Shown here one piece after another: positions 9,581 to 21,300 of a stretch of DNA of 64,000 bases. Source of the DNA: Aphrocallistes beatrix (Eukaryota > Porifera > Hexactinellida > Sceptrulophora > Aphrocallistidae); contig OY725500.1 of assembly GCA_963281255.1 (NCBI GenBank), positions 4,149,184-4,213,183 on the forward strand. The letters are read 5' to 3'. The position numbers and the translations under genes are program-made. Each line of letters opens with the position of its first letter. Within the stretch, counting starts at the first letter, position 1. The notes beneath the pieces were generated by a model. That model had not been told where the DNA came from, made no database searches, and saw nothing but the letters and a program-made list of their open reading frames with translations.

Positions 9581-10132
9581 ATTCATTCTCCCTTCAAAAT
9601 GTCGTTATTTATTTAGCAATTTCTTATCGTTTATGTACATAGACAAACTGTATATTATAATTTTTAGTGGCAATATGGACTGTAGTGCTTTATTCAAGTC
9701 CAATTAATTTGATATTTGATCTAACGTTATGTCAACGTATTTTCTGCAACTCACACAGTCCAAGTAAAGTCTGAGTCCATTGTCAATATGCTCTAATCCA
9801 AACCATCTTGATATTATATAGCAGTGATTTCAAAGCTATATTTAGATTTTAATTTTCTTCATCATTCTACGTTGCAGGCAGGCTATTTATAGTTTTGTTT
9901 ACATCTCAATTGTACTATAACACAATGGTGTATAAATGTATGAGAATACTAAACGTTTATTATAGTTTGAATGTACGGAATTGCTTCGAATTGTAGCTGC
10001 CTAGGTCTAAAATTCGTTCAATGTTACGTTATGTATCCCTGGGTACAGTTACGTAACGTTTGAACAGTCATTAGTGCTGAGCAATTGCTCATTCTGAAAC
10101 ATCTTATTTTAATTATAATTCGTACTAGCAAC
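9581..10132. other. Intergenic
   Basis: 552 bp, AT-rich, holding the 3' UTR of the SAM gene and the 5' region of the PI-PLC-like gene. An in-frame extension of the next ORF reaches 10085 only through a TTG codon. No repeats or RNA genes recognised. Confidence 0.5.
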
Positions 10133-11008
10133 ATGGCTAGCGAAGACAGATCACCTAGTCCAGACACGATTGAATCAGACTACATCGCACCTCACGTACA
10201 CAACCCCACCACGGTGAGTGGCGTGTTCGGGAAAGGAAAAGTGATGGGCAGGAATTGGATGGGGGCGCTAGCTGTCGACATGAAACTGTCCGATCTGATG
10301 ATGGTAGGGAGCCACGACTCTGGGGCTGTAAAGGGGGATCACCAGTACCAGAACTCGTCCATCAAGAACCAGCTGTCTGGAGGTGTCCGTCTCCTGGACT
10401 TCCATCTTGCAGACCACGAAGGGGACATCTGGCTGTATCACGGCGAGCCCTGCTGCAAGCTGGGAGACGTCTTGATCGAGACGGAGACCTTCCTGAAGGA
10501 GAATCCTGGAGAAAAGGTTATCATTGTCATGCGAGACTCCAAAACCGCGCCTAATCCCGTCGACTGGTCGCGAGTCAAGGCTCTCCTCGAGCTCGGATTC
10601 GTCTCGAAACTGATCGGGAAGGATAAACAGGACGCTAAACTTCGCGAAATGAAAGAGAATGTCATCCTTATTGCCCCCAAAGGTCTCGAGTTAGCAGATA
10701 ACTGGGGAGAAGACGCCCTGATCCAACACCCATGCCCCGACACCACGGACACACTGGTGGGGCTGCACGACCACCTTCAGGAGCTGACGTTTACAGCCAT
10801 CGACAAGAAGCACGACAAACCGGTCTGGATAGAATGCCGCTCCAGAGAACCTGCCCCCAAGCGCAAGACGAGCGAATTGCAGGAAGTGCAGAAACCGTCG
10901 TTTCTTTACGGAACCGAACGCTTGCATTTTAACGTCATTTCTTTCTCGTTCGTTGACAAGAGTCACTTCTCATTGATCAAGGATTATTTCATGAAATGGC
11001 AGAAGTGA
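10133..11008 (+). CDS. PI-PLC X-domain-containing protein (PLCXD-like)
   Basis: Intronless, 291 residues from ATG 10133. The sequence has the PI-PLC X half only: the first catalytic His lies in GSHDSGA, the barrel strand GVRLLDFHLA follows, and the second His is in LYHGEPC. Later strands (GEKVIIVMRDS, ENVILIAPKG, KPVWIECRS) fit the TIM-barrel order. There is no PH, EF-hand, Y or C2 domain, so this is the short PLCXD/bacterial-like class, which is thought to cleave phosphatidylinositol or related lipids, though activity of animal PLCXDs is poorly characterised. The N-terminal 30 residues are acidic and Ser/Pro-rich with no signal peptide, so it is probably cytosolic. Confidence 0.85.
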   Translation: MASEDRSPSPDTIESDYIAPHVHNPTTVSGVFGKGKVMGRNWMGALAVDMKLSDLMMVGSHDSGAVKGDHQYQNSSIKNQLSGGVRLLDFHLADHEGDIWLYHGEPCCKLGDVLIETETFLKENPGEKVIIVMRDSKTAPNPVDWSRVKALLELGFVSKLIGKDKQDAKLREMKENVILIAPKGLELADNWGEDALIQHPCPDTTDTLVGLHDHLQELTFTAIDKKHDKPVWIECRSREPAPKRKTSELQEVQKPSFLYGTERLHFNVISFSFVDKSHFSLIKDYFMKWQK

Positions 11009-11261
11009 GCTTGCAGTGCTTGGTTCAGTAAGAATAGGCGTAAATAGCGGACTATTGTAGTTTATTCTTGTAAGAATGTTGTATATTAATTATGTGGGTT
11101 GTATGTACGCTGTCAGATTCAATAACTCAGTTTGATGTGTGTTTGTGTGTGCACGATGTTTCCCAATGATAATTGATGCTATTTCACTCTTATTAGTTCA
11201 TATTTGATCTCCATTATATGTAGTGTAGTGTAGAATACTTCTAAACTAATCGATTTAGGTA

Positions 11262-12038
11262 ATGTCGGTAGAACTTGTAGAAGCGAAGAAAAAACTGACC
11301 GAAATCCTTCAGGGAAACTTGTCTCGGTATCTTGAACTCTTGAAGCGTTGGTGTAAACAGAAGATAAATAAAGATGAGTTTGATAAACAGACGAAAACAC
11401 TGCTTGCAGAAGAACATTTCGGGTTGCACAATCAGTTTATAATGGCGCTCTTGTTAAAATCTTTCATTCAACCGACTAAAAAGGAGTCCAATCCCTTCCT
11501 ATCCGATGGAAGTTATGCGAATATTTACAGCCAAAATATATTCGATACGCAGTCGATTGGGAACTTGAGTCCTGAGAGTGTGTTGACGCTCTCTTTCTGT
11601 CCGAATGATTTCTCACTTCCAGATTTGCCGAGTATAAAATCGCGAATTTTCATACATTCTTGGGAGCATAATCTAGAGGAGTGTGAAGAGAGTGTTGAAG
11701 AGTTGTTATATTTCGCGATGGAGGATTTCATCAAAAACATTTGCTCGTTTTTAGCTCTCAAGAAAGGGGACTTGAAACGCAAGAAAAGTGTCCAAATGAA
11801 GGACAAAAAGCTAAAAATTTCACTTCCAAATTTTCAGAAACCCGAAAAACAATTCCCTTATGAGAGTTCCATTCCGGTTTTATCACTCCAAAAGTTCGGC
11901 GTTGTACCTCGCTCGGATAACAGAATCACTCTCTTCGACGCTAGAGATACCCTTCCTCTATACAGGAATGTCATTTTCTCACATACGCTGTATTCCAGGA
12001 ATTATGAGAGGTTATTAGCACAGTTGTGGCATCCCTGA
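11262..12038 (+). CDS. TADA1: SAGA adaptor subunit TADA1 (Ada1)
   Basis: Intronless, 258 residues from ATG 11262. The N-terminal block (SVELVEAKKKLTEIL, then RYLELLKRWCKQKI...EFD) and the C-terminal block (DTLPLYRNVIFSHTLYSRN followed by LLAQLWHP) match the two conserved ends of TADA1. In between, a helical region (about residues 125-165, HNLEECEESVEELL...AMEDFIKNI) corresponds to the histone-fold part that pairs with a TAF12-type partner. TADA1 is a structural core subunit of the SAGA histone-acetyltransferase/deubiquitinase co-activator. The protein is somewhat shorter than the human 335-residue form because the middle linker is short. The stop lies 134 bp before SUCLG2. Confidence 0.9.
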   Translation: MSVELVEAKKKLTEILQGNLSRYLELLKRWCKQKINKDEFDKQTKTLLAEEHFGLHNQFIMALLLKSFIQPTKKESNPFLSDGSYANIYSQNIFDTQSIGNLSPESVLTLSFCPNDFSLPDLPSIKSRIFIHSWEHNLEECEESVEELLYFAMEDFIKNICSFLALKKGDLKRKKSVQMKDKKLKISLPNFQKPEKQFPYESSIPVLSLQKFGVVPRSDNRITLFDARDTLPLYRNVIFSHTLYSRNYERLLAQLWHP

Positions 12039-12172
12039 AAATACTAATAATAAATAAATAGAATATTCTAAGTTCAATCTTATATGTTTTCGCGTCAAAG
12101 TTGTCAAAAATGGATGCCTTTTAAGATTACAAATCCTCCATTTAGATTCATTAGTAGGTTCATTGGTGCAAG

Positions 12173-13582
12173 ATGAGTCTCCGTAAGTTCCTGGTATCCA
12201 CCGCTCAATGCTCCTTGCCTTCCTCTCGCATCGTAAATGCCAACTCAGTGGTACAGAAACGCCATCTGAACCTACACGAATACCAGAGCAAAGAGTTGAT
12301 GTGTGAATTCGGGATAAACACACAGCCATTCAGGATAGCCACCACTCCAAAGGAGGCTGTTGACATGGCGCGCGAAATTAACATTCCCGAGTACGTGTTA
12401 AAAGCGCAGATTCTGGCCGGGGGGCGTGGAAAGGGGACATTCGACAGCGGATTAAAGGGAGGCGTCCATTTGGTTACCGATGTGGGTAGGATAGAAGAAC
12501 TGGCAAAACAGATGTTAGGCTACCACTTGAAAACTAAGCAGACCACAGGGGACGGGGTATTGGTAACTAAATTGATGATAGCACGTGCTGTCACTCTCAA
12601 GGAGGAGAAGTACTTGGCCATTCTGCTGGATCGGGCGGCAGGGGGGCCAGTGATCGTAGCCAGTCCGGAGGGAGGAGTCGACATAGAGGAAGTGGCTGCT
12701 TCCAGGCCGGAGAAGATATTCAAGTATCCTATTGATATAGACCAGGGATTAAGCGAAGCCAAGTCGAATGATATCGCGAAAAGTCTCGGTTTTGTTGGGG
12801 AAGCCGTGGTCTCTGCTGGGAAGCAAGTGGGGAATTTGTACAAAATGTTCAATGCATTAGATGCCACACAGATCGAGATTAACCCGTTTGCACTGAGTTC
12901 CGAGAACGAAGTGATTTGTATAGACGCTAAGATTAACTTTGACGATAACGCAAAGTTTCGTCAGGAGAGAATTTTCGCGATGCAAGACCACTCAGAAACC
13001 GACCGCAGAGAAGTTTCTGCGCAAGAAGCAAACCTTAACTACGTCGGAATGGACGGGAACATCGGCTGTCTCGTGAACGGAGCGGGTCTTGCCATGGCAA
13101 CCATGGATATTATAAAATTGTACAAGGGGGAGCCTGCTAACTTCCTGGACGTAGGGGGCGGGGTTCAAGAGAGTCAGGTGCTCTCTGCGTTCAAGATTAT
13201 CACACAGGATCCTCAGGTATGCGAATATAGCTATGTGTACTGGTATTTTCGAATGTAACTATGTATACTGGTATGTGAGAATGTAACTATGTATACTGGT
13301 ATGTGAGAATATAACTATACTCTTAGCTTAAAGAAATTTGTGTTGTTGTAGGTGAAAGCGATATTTGTCAACATTTTCGGAGGAATCGTTGATTGCCGAA
13401 TCATCGCGAATGGCATCGTAGGAGCTTGCAAACAGATCGATTTAAAGGTGCCAATAGTCGCGAGATTAGAGGGAAATAACGGAGACGAAGCAAAGAAGAT
13501 ACTCGAACAGTCCGGATTAGCTATTGCGAGTGCGGATGATATGGGAGCTGGTGCGAAGAAAGCAACAGCTTTCGTGAACTAG
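12173..13582 (+). CDS. SUCLG2: Succinyl-CoA ligase beta subunit, GTP-type
   Basis: Two exons, 12173-13216 and 13352-13582 (phase 0), 424 residues. The N-terminal 30 residues are basic and hydroxylated, a mitochondrial targeting sequence, followed by [13 protein letters not shown], the start of the mature ATP-grasp fold. The nucleotide-binding loop has [13 protein letters not shown], and later blocks include [42 protein letters not shown] and [10 protein letters not shown]. Together with an alpha subunit it converts succinyl-CoA to succinate in the TCA cycle. The KTKQT stretch and overall similarity favour the GTP-specific SUCLG2 over SUCLA2. The intron contains a tandem repeat. Confidence 0.93.
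13224..13320 (+). repeat. Tandem repeat of about 30 bp in the SUCLG2 intron
   Basis: The word TAACTATGTATACTGGTATGTG... occurs in about three successive, slightly diverged copies (core AACTATGTATACTGGTATG), ending in a partial AATATAACTATAC. It occupies most of the 135-nt intron 13217-13351. Confidence 0.75.
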
Positions 13583-13807
13583 CTCATTCCTCGTGTTGTG
13601 GTATACTATCTCTTATGTACTCAGTTGTATAGACGAATAGGTTGACATTATAATGACTTGTCATAGGTAATATGTACTAATAATAAATTGTGCGAAAACT
13701 TTTGTCTATAATCTATCCGATATCCCTTTCCACCAAAGCGTCTTACAGAAAACAGAAATTACGCTATCGAACTAAACTCGATTGCTTCCTAGCTCTAGTA
13801 TACTAAC

Positions 13808-14298
13808 ATGATCCGTTTCATCCTGATTCAGAACAGAGCTGGCAAGACGAGACTCGCCAAGTGGTACATGCTCTTCGAGGAAGATGAGAAGCAGAAACTG
13901 ATTGAGGATGTACACGCACTTGTAACCGTGAGGGATGCCAAGCATACGAACTTCGTCGCTTTCAGAGATTTTAAAGTCATCTATCGAAGGTTTCTTCATT
14001 ATTTCTTGACAAGAATTAGACGGGATTTTTAATCAAAACTCGTATTTATAGGTACGCAGGACTCTACTTCTGCTTGTGCTGCGACGTGTCTGATAACAAT
14101 CTCGCATACCTCGAGGCGATTCACAACTTTGTGGAGGTCTTGAATGAACACTTCCACAACGTTTGCGAGCTAGACCTTGTTTTCAACTTCTACAGGGTAT
14201 ATGCAGCAGTGGATGAGATGTTCCTAGCTGGAGAAATTCGCGAAACTTCACAGACAAAGGTTTTACAACGTTTAGATACACTAACTAAGCTGGAGTGA
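13808..14298 (+). CDS. AP2S1: AP-2 clathrin adaptor sigma subunit
   Basis: Two exons, 13808-13989 and 14052-14298 (phase 2), 142 residues, exactly the human length. The start [20 protein letters not shown], the motif [12 protein letters not shown], the junction word [10 protein letters not shown] and the C-terminal [12 protein letters not shown]...[13 protein letters not shown] are those of AP2S1 rather than AP1S or AP3S. It is the small longin-fold chain of the plasma-membrane AP-2 complex and forms part of the site for acidic dileucine sorting signals in endocytosis. Very highly conserved; no oddities. Confidence 0.97.
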
Positions 14299-14547
14299 TG
14301 TTTTTAGTGAGTGTGCGTGGGTGTACTGGTAGAAATCTGGACGTACTGAATTGCTATGTTACTCAATGGATTGTATTATATGTGCTAACTACTGCTATGT
14401 TTTATAAATAGGGTAGCTAAACTATTATTCTCCAAGTTGTGGATTGGTGATTTTGCATTCAGATCGAGTCAATGGCAAACTTTTTAATTTGAACTTTTTA
14501 ACAAATGATAGAGGCGATCTTTGCAATAATTAATATAATTGACCTGA

Positions 14548-15750
14548 ATGGGCGGCGGTCACTCTATCCCCATCCCCGGGGGAGGCACACACGGCTACCA
14601 CGTGATCCGAGTCCAGGACAACTCCCCTGCCTCCTTGTCCAAGCTGGAAGCGTACTTCGACTTCATCGTCACCATCCAAGGCCTGAGATTGGACGAGGAG
14701 AGTGATACTCTCATCGATATTTTAAAAGCGCATATGGACAAGGAAGTGAAGCTGGGTGTGTATAATATAAAAACGAGGTCATGGAGAGAAGTGGGCCTCA
14801 CCCCGAGTTCGAAATGGGGCGGACAGGGAGTGATCGGTGTGAGTATCCGTTTCTGTTCCTTCGAGAATGTTTCTGAGAATATTTGGCACATTTTGGAAGT
14901 GTATCCTAACTCACCAGCAGAGAGTGCTGGCTTCATCTCTAACACAGACTATATCATTGGATACGAAATGATGGATGAGGAATTCGATACTTTTATCGAA
15001 CAAAGCAACCAGAAGGAGGTTAAACTATTCGTCTACAACGTAGAGAGTGACAAATGCCGCAATGTCGCGATAGTTCCGGACCAGAATTGGGGAGGAGAGG
15101 GGAGCTTAGGGTGTGGCGTAGGGACAGGGTACCTGCATCGAATCCCCAACGCTGCCAGGAGCAAGAGACAGGAAGCAAAGCTACCTCAGCGTAAATCTGA
15201 CGTTGAGTTCGGGGATGAGAGGGAGATGGTGCGAGATTTCGCAGAGATCTCGTTGACAAACCCAACTCAACAAAAGCCCGAAGAAGTTACAAACATCCCG
15301 CCACTTCAACCTAAAATAACTACCGAACAGATTGTACCTTATGACATCCCACCGCAGCGTGAAGCGACAAAGGATGTGTTGCCTTCTGCGGTACAAAACG
15401 AAGCACTGGTTTCGATACCTCTACAACCCCCCGTTCCTGTAACCCTGCCGGCTTTCCCTCTAACAAAGCAGACTTCTCCCATTTCTACTCTCCCTGGCAC
15501 AGAGAAAAAGTCTCCTATACCCACAGCTGCACAGAAGAACTTGTTCGCCACCCCACAGTTCCCACCTGCCACCTTCATATCACCTTCCTCTGGCCTCCCA
15601 ACTGCCCCGCCTACTGAATTCGACTTAGAGATATCTGACACAGCATTCAGCCACACTCAACAACCGCTCTACAACATGGAGCCCGCATTAAAGCCACTCG
15701 TCCCTTCTCACCCTAGCTACACAGCTGTATCTCCGCCGACAATAGACTGA
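14548..15750 (+). CDS. GORASP: Golgi reassembly-stacking protein (GRASP55/65)
   Basis: Intronless, 400 residues from ATG 14548. The N terminus MGGGHS keeps Gly2 and a Ser/Thr at position 6, compatible with N-myristoylation that anchors GRASPs to Golgi membranes. Two tandem PDZ-like domains follow (about 5-105 and 106-200) with the hallmark words IPGGGTHGYHVIRVQ, WGGQGVIGVSIRFCSF, the second-domain LEVYPNSPAESAG and WGGEGSLGCGVG.GYLHRIP. The C-terminal half (200-400) is the low-complexity, Pro/Thr/Ser-rich regulatory region phosphorylated in mitosis in vertebrates. A single gene would stand for both vertebrate paralogues, but other copies could lie outside the window. It converges on KATNB1. 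Confidence 0.94.
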   Translation: MGGGHSIPIPGGGTHGYHVIRVQDNSPASLSKLEAYFDFIVTIQGLRLDEESDTLIDILKAHMDKEVKLGVYNIKTRSWREVGLTPSSKWGGQGVIGVSIRFCSFENVSENIWHILEVYPNSPAESAGFISNTDYIIGYEMMDEEFDTFIEQSNQKEVKLFVYNVESDKCRNVAIVPDQNWGGEGSLGCGVGTGYLHRIPNAARSKRQEAKLPQRKSDVEFGDEREMVRDFAEISLTNPTQQKPEEVTNIPPLQPKITTEQIVPYDIPPQREATKDVLPSAVQNEALVSIPLQPPVPVTLPAFPLTKQTSPISTLPGTEKKSPIPTAAQKNLFATPQFPPATFISPSSGLPTAPPTEFDLEISDTAFSHTQQPLYNMEPALKPLVPSHPSYTAVSPPTID

Positions 15751-15944
15751 TTTATGTGTCCTAGGTTATAATGGATTATGTGTTGTACTCTAATGTGATT
15801 ATTGAATAGATATATTCTATACAATTTGAGGGTAGAACTTCAGTCATCTACTTAGATCTGGGTGAGTTGAGGATAGTTTAATTTAACTCTATCTATAATG
15901 TTAAACAAGAGCATTATCAGTCAGTACCACAGTGAAATCTCACT

Positions 15945-15966
15945 AATAATAATAATAATAATAATA
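15945..15966. repeat. Short AAT/ATA microsatellite
   Basis: About seven copies of AAT between the converging GORASP and KATNB1 3' ends. Confidence 0.85.
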
Positions 15967-16010
15967 CAGCGGTTATTGGGTAACATAGGAAGTGATCGTG
16001 TTGCCAGTGT

Positions 16011-18041
16011 TCAATCCAGCACTGAATAAGCTCGCTTTAACTCTTCAAAAACGCGTGCCACTTCTTGGTTGTTAATGTCAGGTTGGTATGTTACGATGTA
16101 CTCGCGGATAACTACGAGATGCGCGTACGAATCTTGACACTTTTGGTATCGCTCCTCTCGCGAAATATCTACCCCAGTCCCTGTAGGGGGAGGCTGCGCG
16201 ATATTTAACGCGATGACAGGACCGAATGTCTTGAGGATAATCTTGAGTGTGTTGGCAGCAGTTTGGATACAGAACAAACTCCGACTCTGTATGACATACT
16301 TTATCTCCGGCAGAATGAGTAGGCTCAAGTTCAATGTCCATAGAGACAGTTTCTGGTTGAATACGGTCATCAAGTCCACCAATGCGTCCTGCTCTCCAGA
16401 ATTGATCGCGTGACGTAGCGATACGATGGGGTCTTGAGGCGCCCAGACTTTCCTTATTTCACGTTGAGTAGTCTGGCGAGATTTTAACACTTGATAAGTT
16501 TTGCTGTGTCCTTGTAGTATCTTCCTTATCGCTTCTTCCTCACTGCTCTCTGCTGTTTTGAGGACGCGTGGCTTGTTGAGATCGTCTGGCTGTTGAATTT
16601 TCAGTTTTTTGAGTGCTTCCTGTGATGATTGGCGTTTGATGTTGTTGACTTTGACAACTTTGTTGAAGCATTCAGATGATGGCTCTGACATAAAAATAAA
16701 ATCAACATCCATGGTCCATAAAATAGAAATAGTAAAGTAGATTGTCACCGTTCTCCATTGGCGAGGGGGTGTGTTGGCTAGGCTCCTCGTGATCTGAGTC
16801 GGACTGGGACTGGGAATGCTGCTCGATGGCAATATTTTCAGTCGGACTAATGCTCGCGTTATACCTCTCGAATATCTTGCGGTGACTAGCAGACAGTCCA
16901 TCTTGCTTGGTAGCTACGCTCTCGTCATCTTTCCTATCACACAATTAGATATTACTTTACACTTGAAAGGTGTTATATTCATGCTACATACCTGAATGGC
17001 CGCATGTTGGATACATCACTTGTCCATACGGATACGCTGGAGTGGCTGTAACTAGCCGCGATCAGCTGATCCGACACAATCCTCATGTCAGCCAACTTGC
17101 CCCAGCCCGCTGGCACCGTCTCGTAACATTGCCAAGGCTCCCAACCATGGATGCGGAGACACTCTTGTGAACCTAGCTCGCGCAAGTACACAGTAATTAA
17201 ACGAGTTTTTTAATGGAAAATTTCCATAATAATTACCTGAGAAGAGACAAGCTCCATCTGGATGGAATTTGATCTGCCTGACTCCAGTGGCTTCAGGCTG
17301 ACTCCCATCCACCACACCGAACTGCTCCAAGTCCCAGAACTTGGCGGTCCGGTCCATCGAGCCGGAAGCTAGCAGGAGTTCGTTGGGATGGTACTGCAGA
17401 CTGGTGACAGGACCTGTGTGCAGTGAGAAGTCCTGTATCAGACGGCCTGAGCTCAGCTCCCAGATCTTGACAGAGCCGTCATCGCCGCCTGAGGACAGCC
17501 ACTTCCCGTCAGGACTGAAGAGCAGGGCGTTGACCTTGCCCGTGTGGCCTTTGTATGAGTAAATGCAACCCTTTTTCCTCACATCCCACACACGAACACG
17601 CGTGTCCATTGAACCAGAGGCGATAAGCATTTCAGAGGTGTGAAAATCCAAACTGGAGACACCTTGGGATAGAAGACAGTATTTAGGACTGTGAAGTCTT
17701 CATACGGGTTGAGAACACATACCTGCTTTATGTCCTGAAAGGGTACGGAAACAAGTTCCTTGTTCTAGGTCGCATACCTTCAAGGTTCCACTGGCACTAC
17801 CAGATGCTACCACCTGTTCATCTGGGCGAAATTTCACACACTCCACCGAGGTTGTATGTCCTCCGAAACTCATGAGCAGATTTGGCCGCCCGATAATCCA
17901 CACAGAAATCTTGCAATCAGTGCCCCCTGTGACCATGATACGGGACTGCTTCGGTCCGAGTGCCAAACACCGCACTTCAGTCGTACTCGCCACGAACTCG
18001 TGCAGTTTGGAGATCTTCTTACCGCTAGCAGGGGCGGACAT
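16011..18041 (-). CDS. KATNB1: Katanin p80 subunit (WD40 + con80)
   Basis: Five exons on the minus strand: 18041-17723, 17662-17237, 17172-16992, 16933-16749 and 16684-16011 (phases 1, 1, 2, 1), 594 residues. The N-terminal half is a six-repeat WD40 propeller with TGGTDCKISVW, GHTTSVECV, SLDFHTSEMLIASGSMDTRVRVWD, FSPDGKWLSSGGDDGSVKIW, HPNELLLASGSMDRTAKFWD and a last blade with WEPWQCY. A charged linker follows, then a C-terminal con80 helical domain (about 430-594) including LMTVFNQKLSLWTL and GVDISREER. p80 targets and regulates the microtubule-severing AAA ATPase katanin p60 at centrosomes, spindle poles and cilia. All introns are 59-64 nt. Confidence 0.95.
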
Positions 18042-18359
18042 GTTTCTATTGCACTTTTAAAATGTTACTAAACTTAATACATGGGTCGAATTGGTATAAA
18101 TAGGAACGATCTTAGAGGTTCAACTTAAAATACGGTATACTTTTAATTTAAAATATTAAAATTATCTCTCATATTATTATCCCCTAGCTATATAGTATTC
18201 TTTCAATGGTTGCGTTTATAATATAATCATGTAAGTGATATAGAGGTAATTTCTATATGTGGTGGTGTGGTGTATGTTAATTTAGTACGAAATCGACACT
18301 GAAAACGAAAAAGTTCTCGAATGCTCTTGTTTCGAAAATGAGATGGTATATCTCGCAAA
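18042..18359. other. Intergenic, KATNB1 5' side to TTLL4 3' side
   Basis: 318 bp, AT-rich. It holds the KATNB1 promoter and TTLL4 3' UTR. No feature recognised. Confidence 0.5.
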
Positions 18360-21300
18360 TCATTTTACTTTCTTCTTCTTAGTTTTGGTACTCGTCAGAG
18401 CGGGCAGCTTATATTTCTTCGGAGATAGCGGGAAAGGTTTGACGAGCGATTTAGCTTTATGCGTCCATTCGTGGGTGATTGGCGGTTGTGTTTTGAAAGG
18501 AATGCCTTGTCTCGCGAATTCTTGCAGCATGTTCACCCCCCTCCCTGCTCGGTAATGCGGGTTCGTGAACCAAGCGTGCAGGAGCAGATTGTAATAGCGC
18601 TGGACTGAAAAGTATTTCAGAAATTGCACTGTTTGAGGAGTGGGAAAGATTAGTTGGAATTTTCCCATGCGCGTCAACTCATCTTCAGTTTCAACTAACA
18701 TCCTCATATCATCTGGAGTTAAGGTGTCTAGGATTGTGTCGCAGTGGAAGGTGTCATCATTCGCGAATGTGTTCACAAAATGTGCATGTTTGGCCTTCTC
18801 ATCATGTGAGAGAGGTAGTCTATGCCAGAGTTGATCGGGCAACCTGTACCCTGTCAGGTTCAAAACGTGGCAGAGCATAGGACCTTTGATGTTCAAGTCG
18901 AGTCCGGAGCTAGAATGCAAACTAAAAGCACATTTTTTAAACACTGTTCATTTTTTAATTGTGTAATCACATTGTTTCTTACCTGGGTGATATGTTCACC
19001 TCTATCAGCCATGGTTTATACTTCTCATCTAACATGACGTCGAATCCGAACAGTTCAAACACGCAATCTTTGTGTTTGGTGTTGGATTTGATTTGGCTGT
19101 TGATGTGGGTTTCTGAAGCGAGCACCGTCTTTAAAACCAATTCTTTGATATCACGCCATACCTTGTCTGAGTCAATACCTCTAGACAGTGAGTTGAAGTA
19201 ATGACGGAATAGTATGTAATGTTATAACTGATATATTGCAAAAATATATGTTGTTCTGTAATGTTATTAAATAGGACAACTTTGCACATTTGTCTTCATA
19301 ATGGACCATATGCAATTAGAAATGATGCATGGTACTAGTGCAAGTATTAGAGATGCAGATTGTCTATTATGTTTGAACAGCCGAAGCAGAGAGCTAGACT
19401 TTTTCTCGGAGTTTTTTGTCTTATTATTGGATTAGTCGGGCCACCCTTTTTTAGCAAAGTTTACGAAATTGATAAGCGACTTGCTGAAGAGAAAAGGGAG
19501 AGAATATTAGCGAGGAGAGCTGAACAGACACGTATTCTATTAGAAGCAGAAGAACACGACGACTAATAATGGACCCTTCGATACCAAATATACTCGAAAA
19601 GTGTGATAGGTGCTTTCAAAAAGGTGATAAAAATGGGGCTAAATCATGGATTCTAACTGCTTCTACTTTATTTTCGCGAAATTTCACCGTCCAACTGAAG
19701 ACCCTGTTACTCTACAAATCGTGCGAGGACTTACAAGGGGCAAAGCGATACCTGGAGTATATAATCCGTGAATTTCCCGATGAACCCGAGCTATGGGACT
19801 TCCTACAAGAAATAGCGCTCACACTACTCTCCCCAGACCCTCCAAAAGAGACTTTCCGAGATGTGTTCCTACAGCTGCCTCTTGAAACGCAGAAAAACGC
19901 GTTGAGAGAGGCGGCTAATAAGGTGGAAGAGCTGATGAGTAAGTCTCAGATATTACTCGCCCTGATGACTCTGTTTCCAGAGACGACGTCCATGTACGGT
20001 CTGGAAGCGCTGGATATTCTGGCTAAAGGCGCCTCCACCGTGAGTCAAGATGTAATCATCAACCCGTTCAAAAAGATCCTGGTTTGTGACGTCATACCGA
20101 AACTGCTCACTTGCAATGACATCATAGTTGATAAGCTCGCCCGAGCTGATCAGCAACACACTGTCAGTCTGAAAACAGGCCACTTCTGCCAATGGCTCGA
20201 GTTGTCCACTAACTTCTACACGATAGGGACAGAGATTCTGTACAGAACTGATATTGATGAGGCTGTGTTCGCTGAGAATGGTTGGAGTAAGTCCTACGAA
20301 CTGTTATGTCTGATTGCGAAGAAGTGCCAGTGGCCTGACATTGTTGGAAATATAAACCTCAGTCCTAAACAGCAGCCGATGGTACGATGGCAAGCACTGG
20401 AAGAAATGTCCTACAAAAAGACGTCGTTACAGAACGAGATTGGTTCGTTCTATATCGCAGTACTGCTGTTCTTCCAGAGCGCTTGGGAATATTATGAAAA
20501 TGTGTTAAAAATCGCAGGAGATGGTTCGAACTCGTGTCCTGCTTTTCTGGTCATATTAGCACATCCACATACTGACCAGTTACAGTTGAAACCCGATCCG
20601 ATAGCTTTCGAACTGAATCAACACTTGGAAGTGCAAGAAGCGAAGATCCGTGAGTGCTTGATGGCAGCTTCAAAGTGTTGGCGGTTCCTACACTCCAGTG
20701 AAACTTACAACGGAGAGTTCCAGAGAATAATCCAACAGTGGGGCATAGAGGACTGGCATTGGATCAACTTGTTCCTGGCAGACATGCATGTGTTTCATCT
20801 GGACTTCACTGAAGCCATAGAGAGACTGCAATACGAAGAAACCAGGAATAAGGACAGTCTGAATAAACCGCTGGCTTGGAGGATTGAGATACAGAGGAAC
20901 TTCTGCCTGCTACAGAGAGGGAGTGTTGATGCTGCTGGATTTGGGATAACGAAAGTGTTGAAAGACATTTTGAATCACTCAAATTCTCAGTACATACCTC
21001 CTGTGATCCACCGAGCTTCTCCGAACAGAACAATTTTCTCCCTACTGCGCACTCGAAGTGAAGATTTGATCACGTATGTCCTGCACTTGACAATCGCGAT
21101 TATTGACAGCAAGCTCTCTATCACCAGCACACCGAGTCAGACTATCCTAGGCGGACTAATCGTCCTGATTCAGTATGCATGGCATAATCAGCAGCAAACT
21201 TTCGCGAAAGTTATCGACTTGGTGAAGAATTGCGGTTTGACTTACCCAAATTTGGTAAAGTATCTCTTCAATGTAGATTTGTTGGAAGAACTGATGTGTT

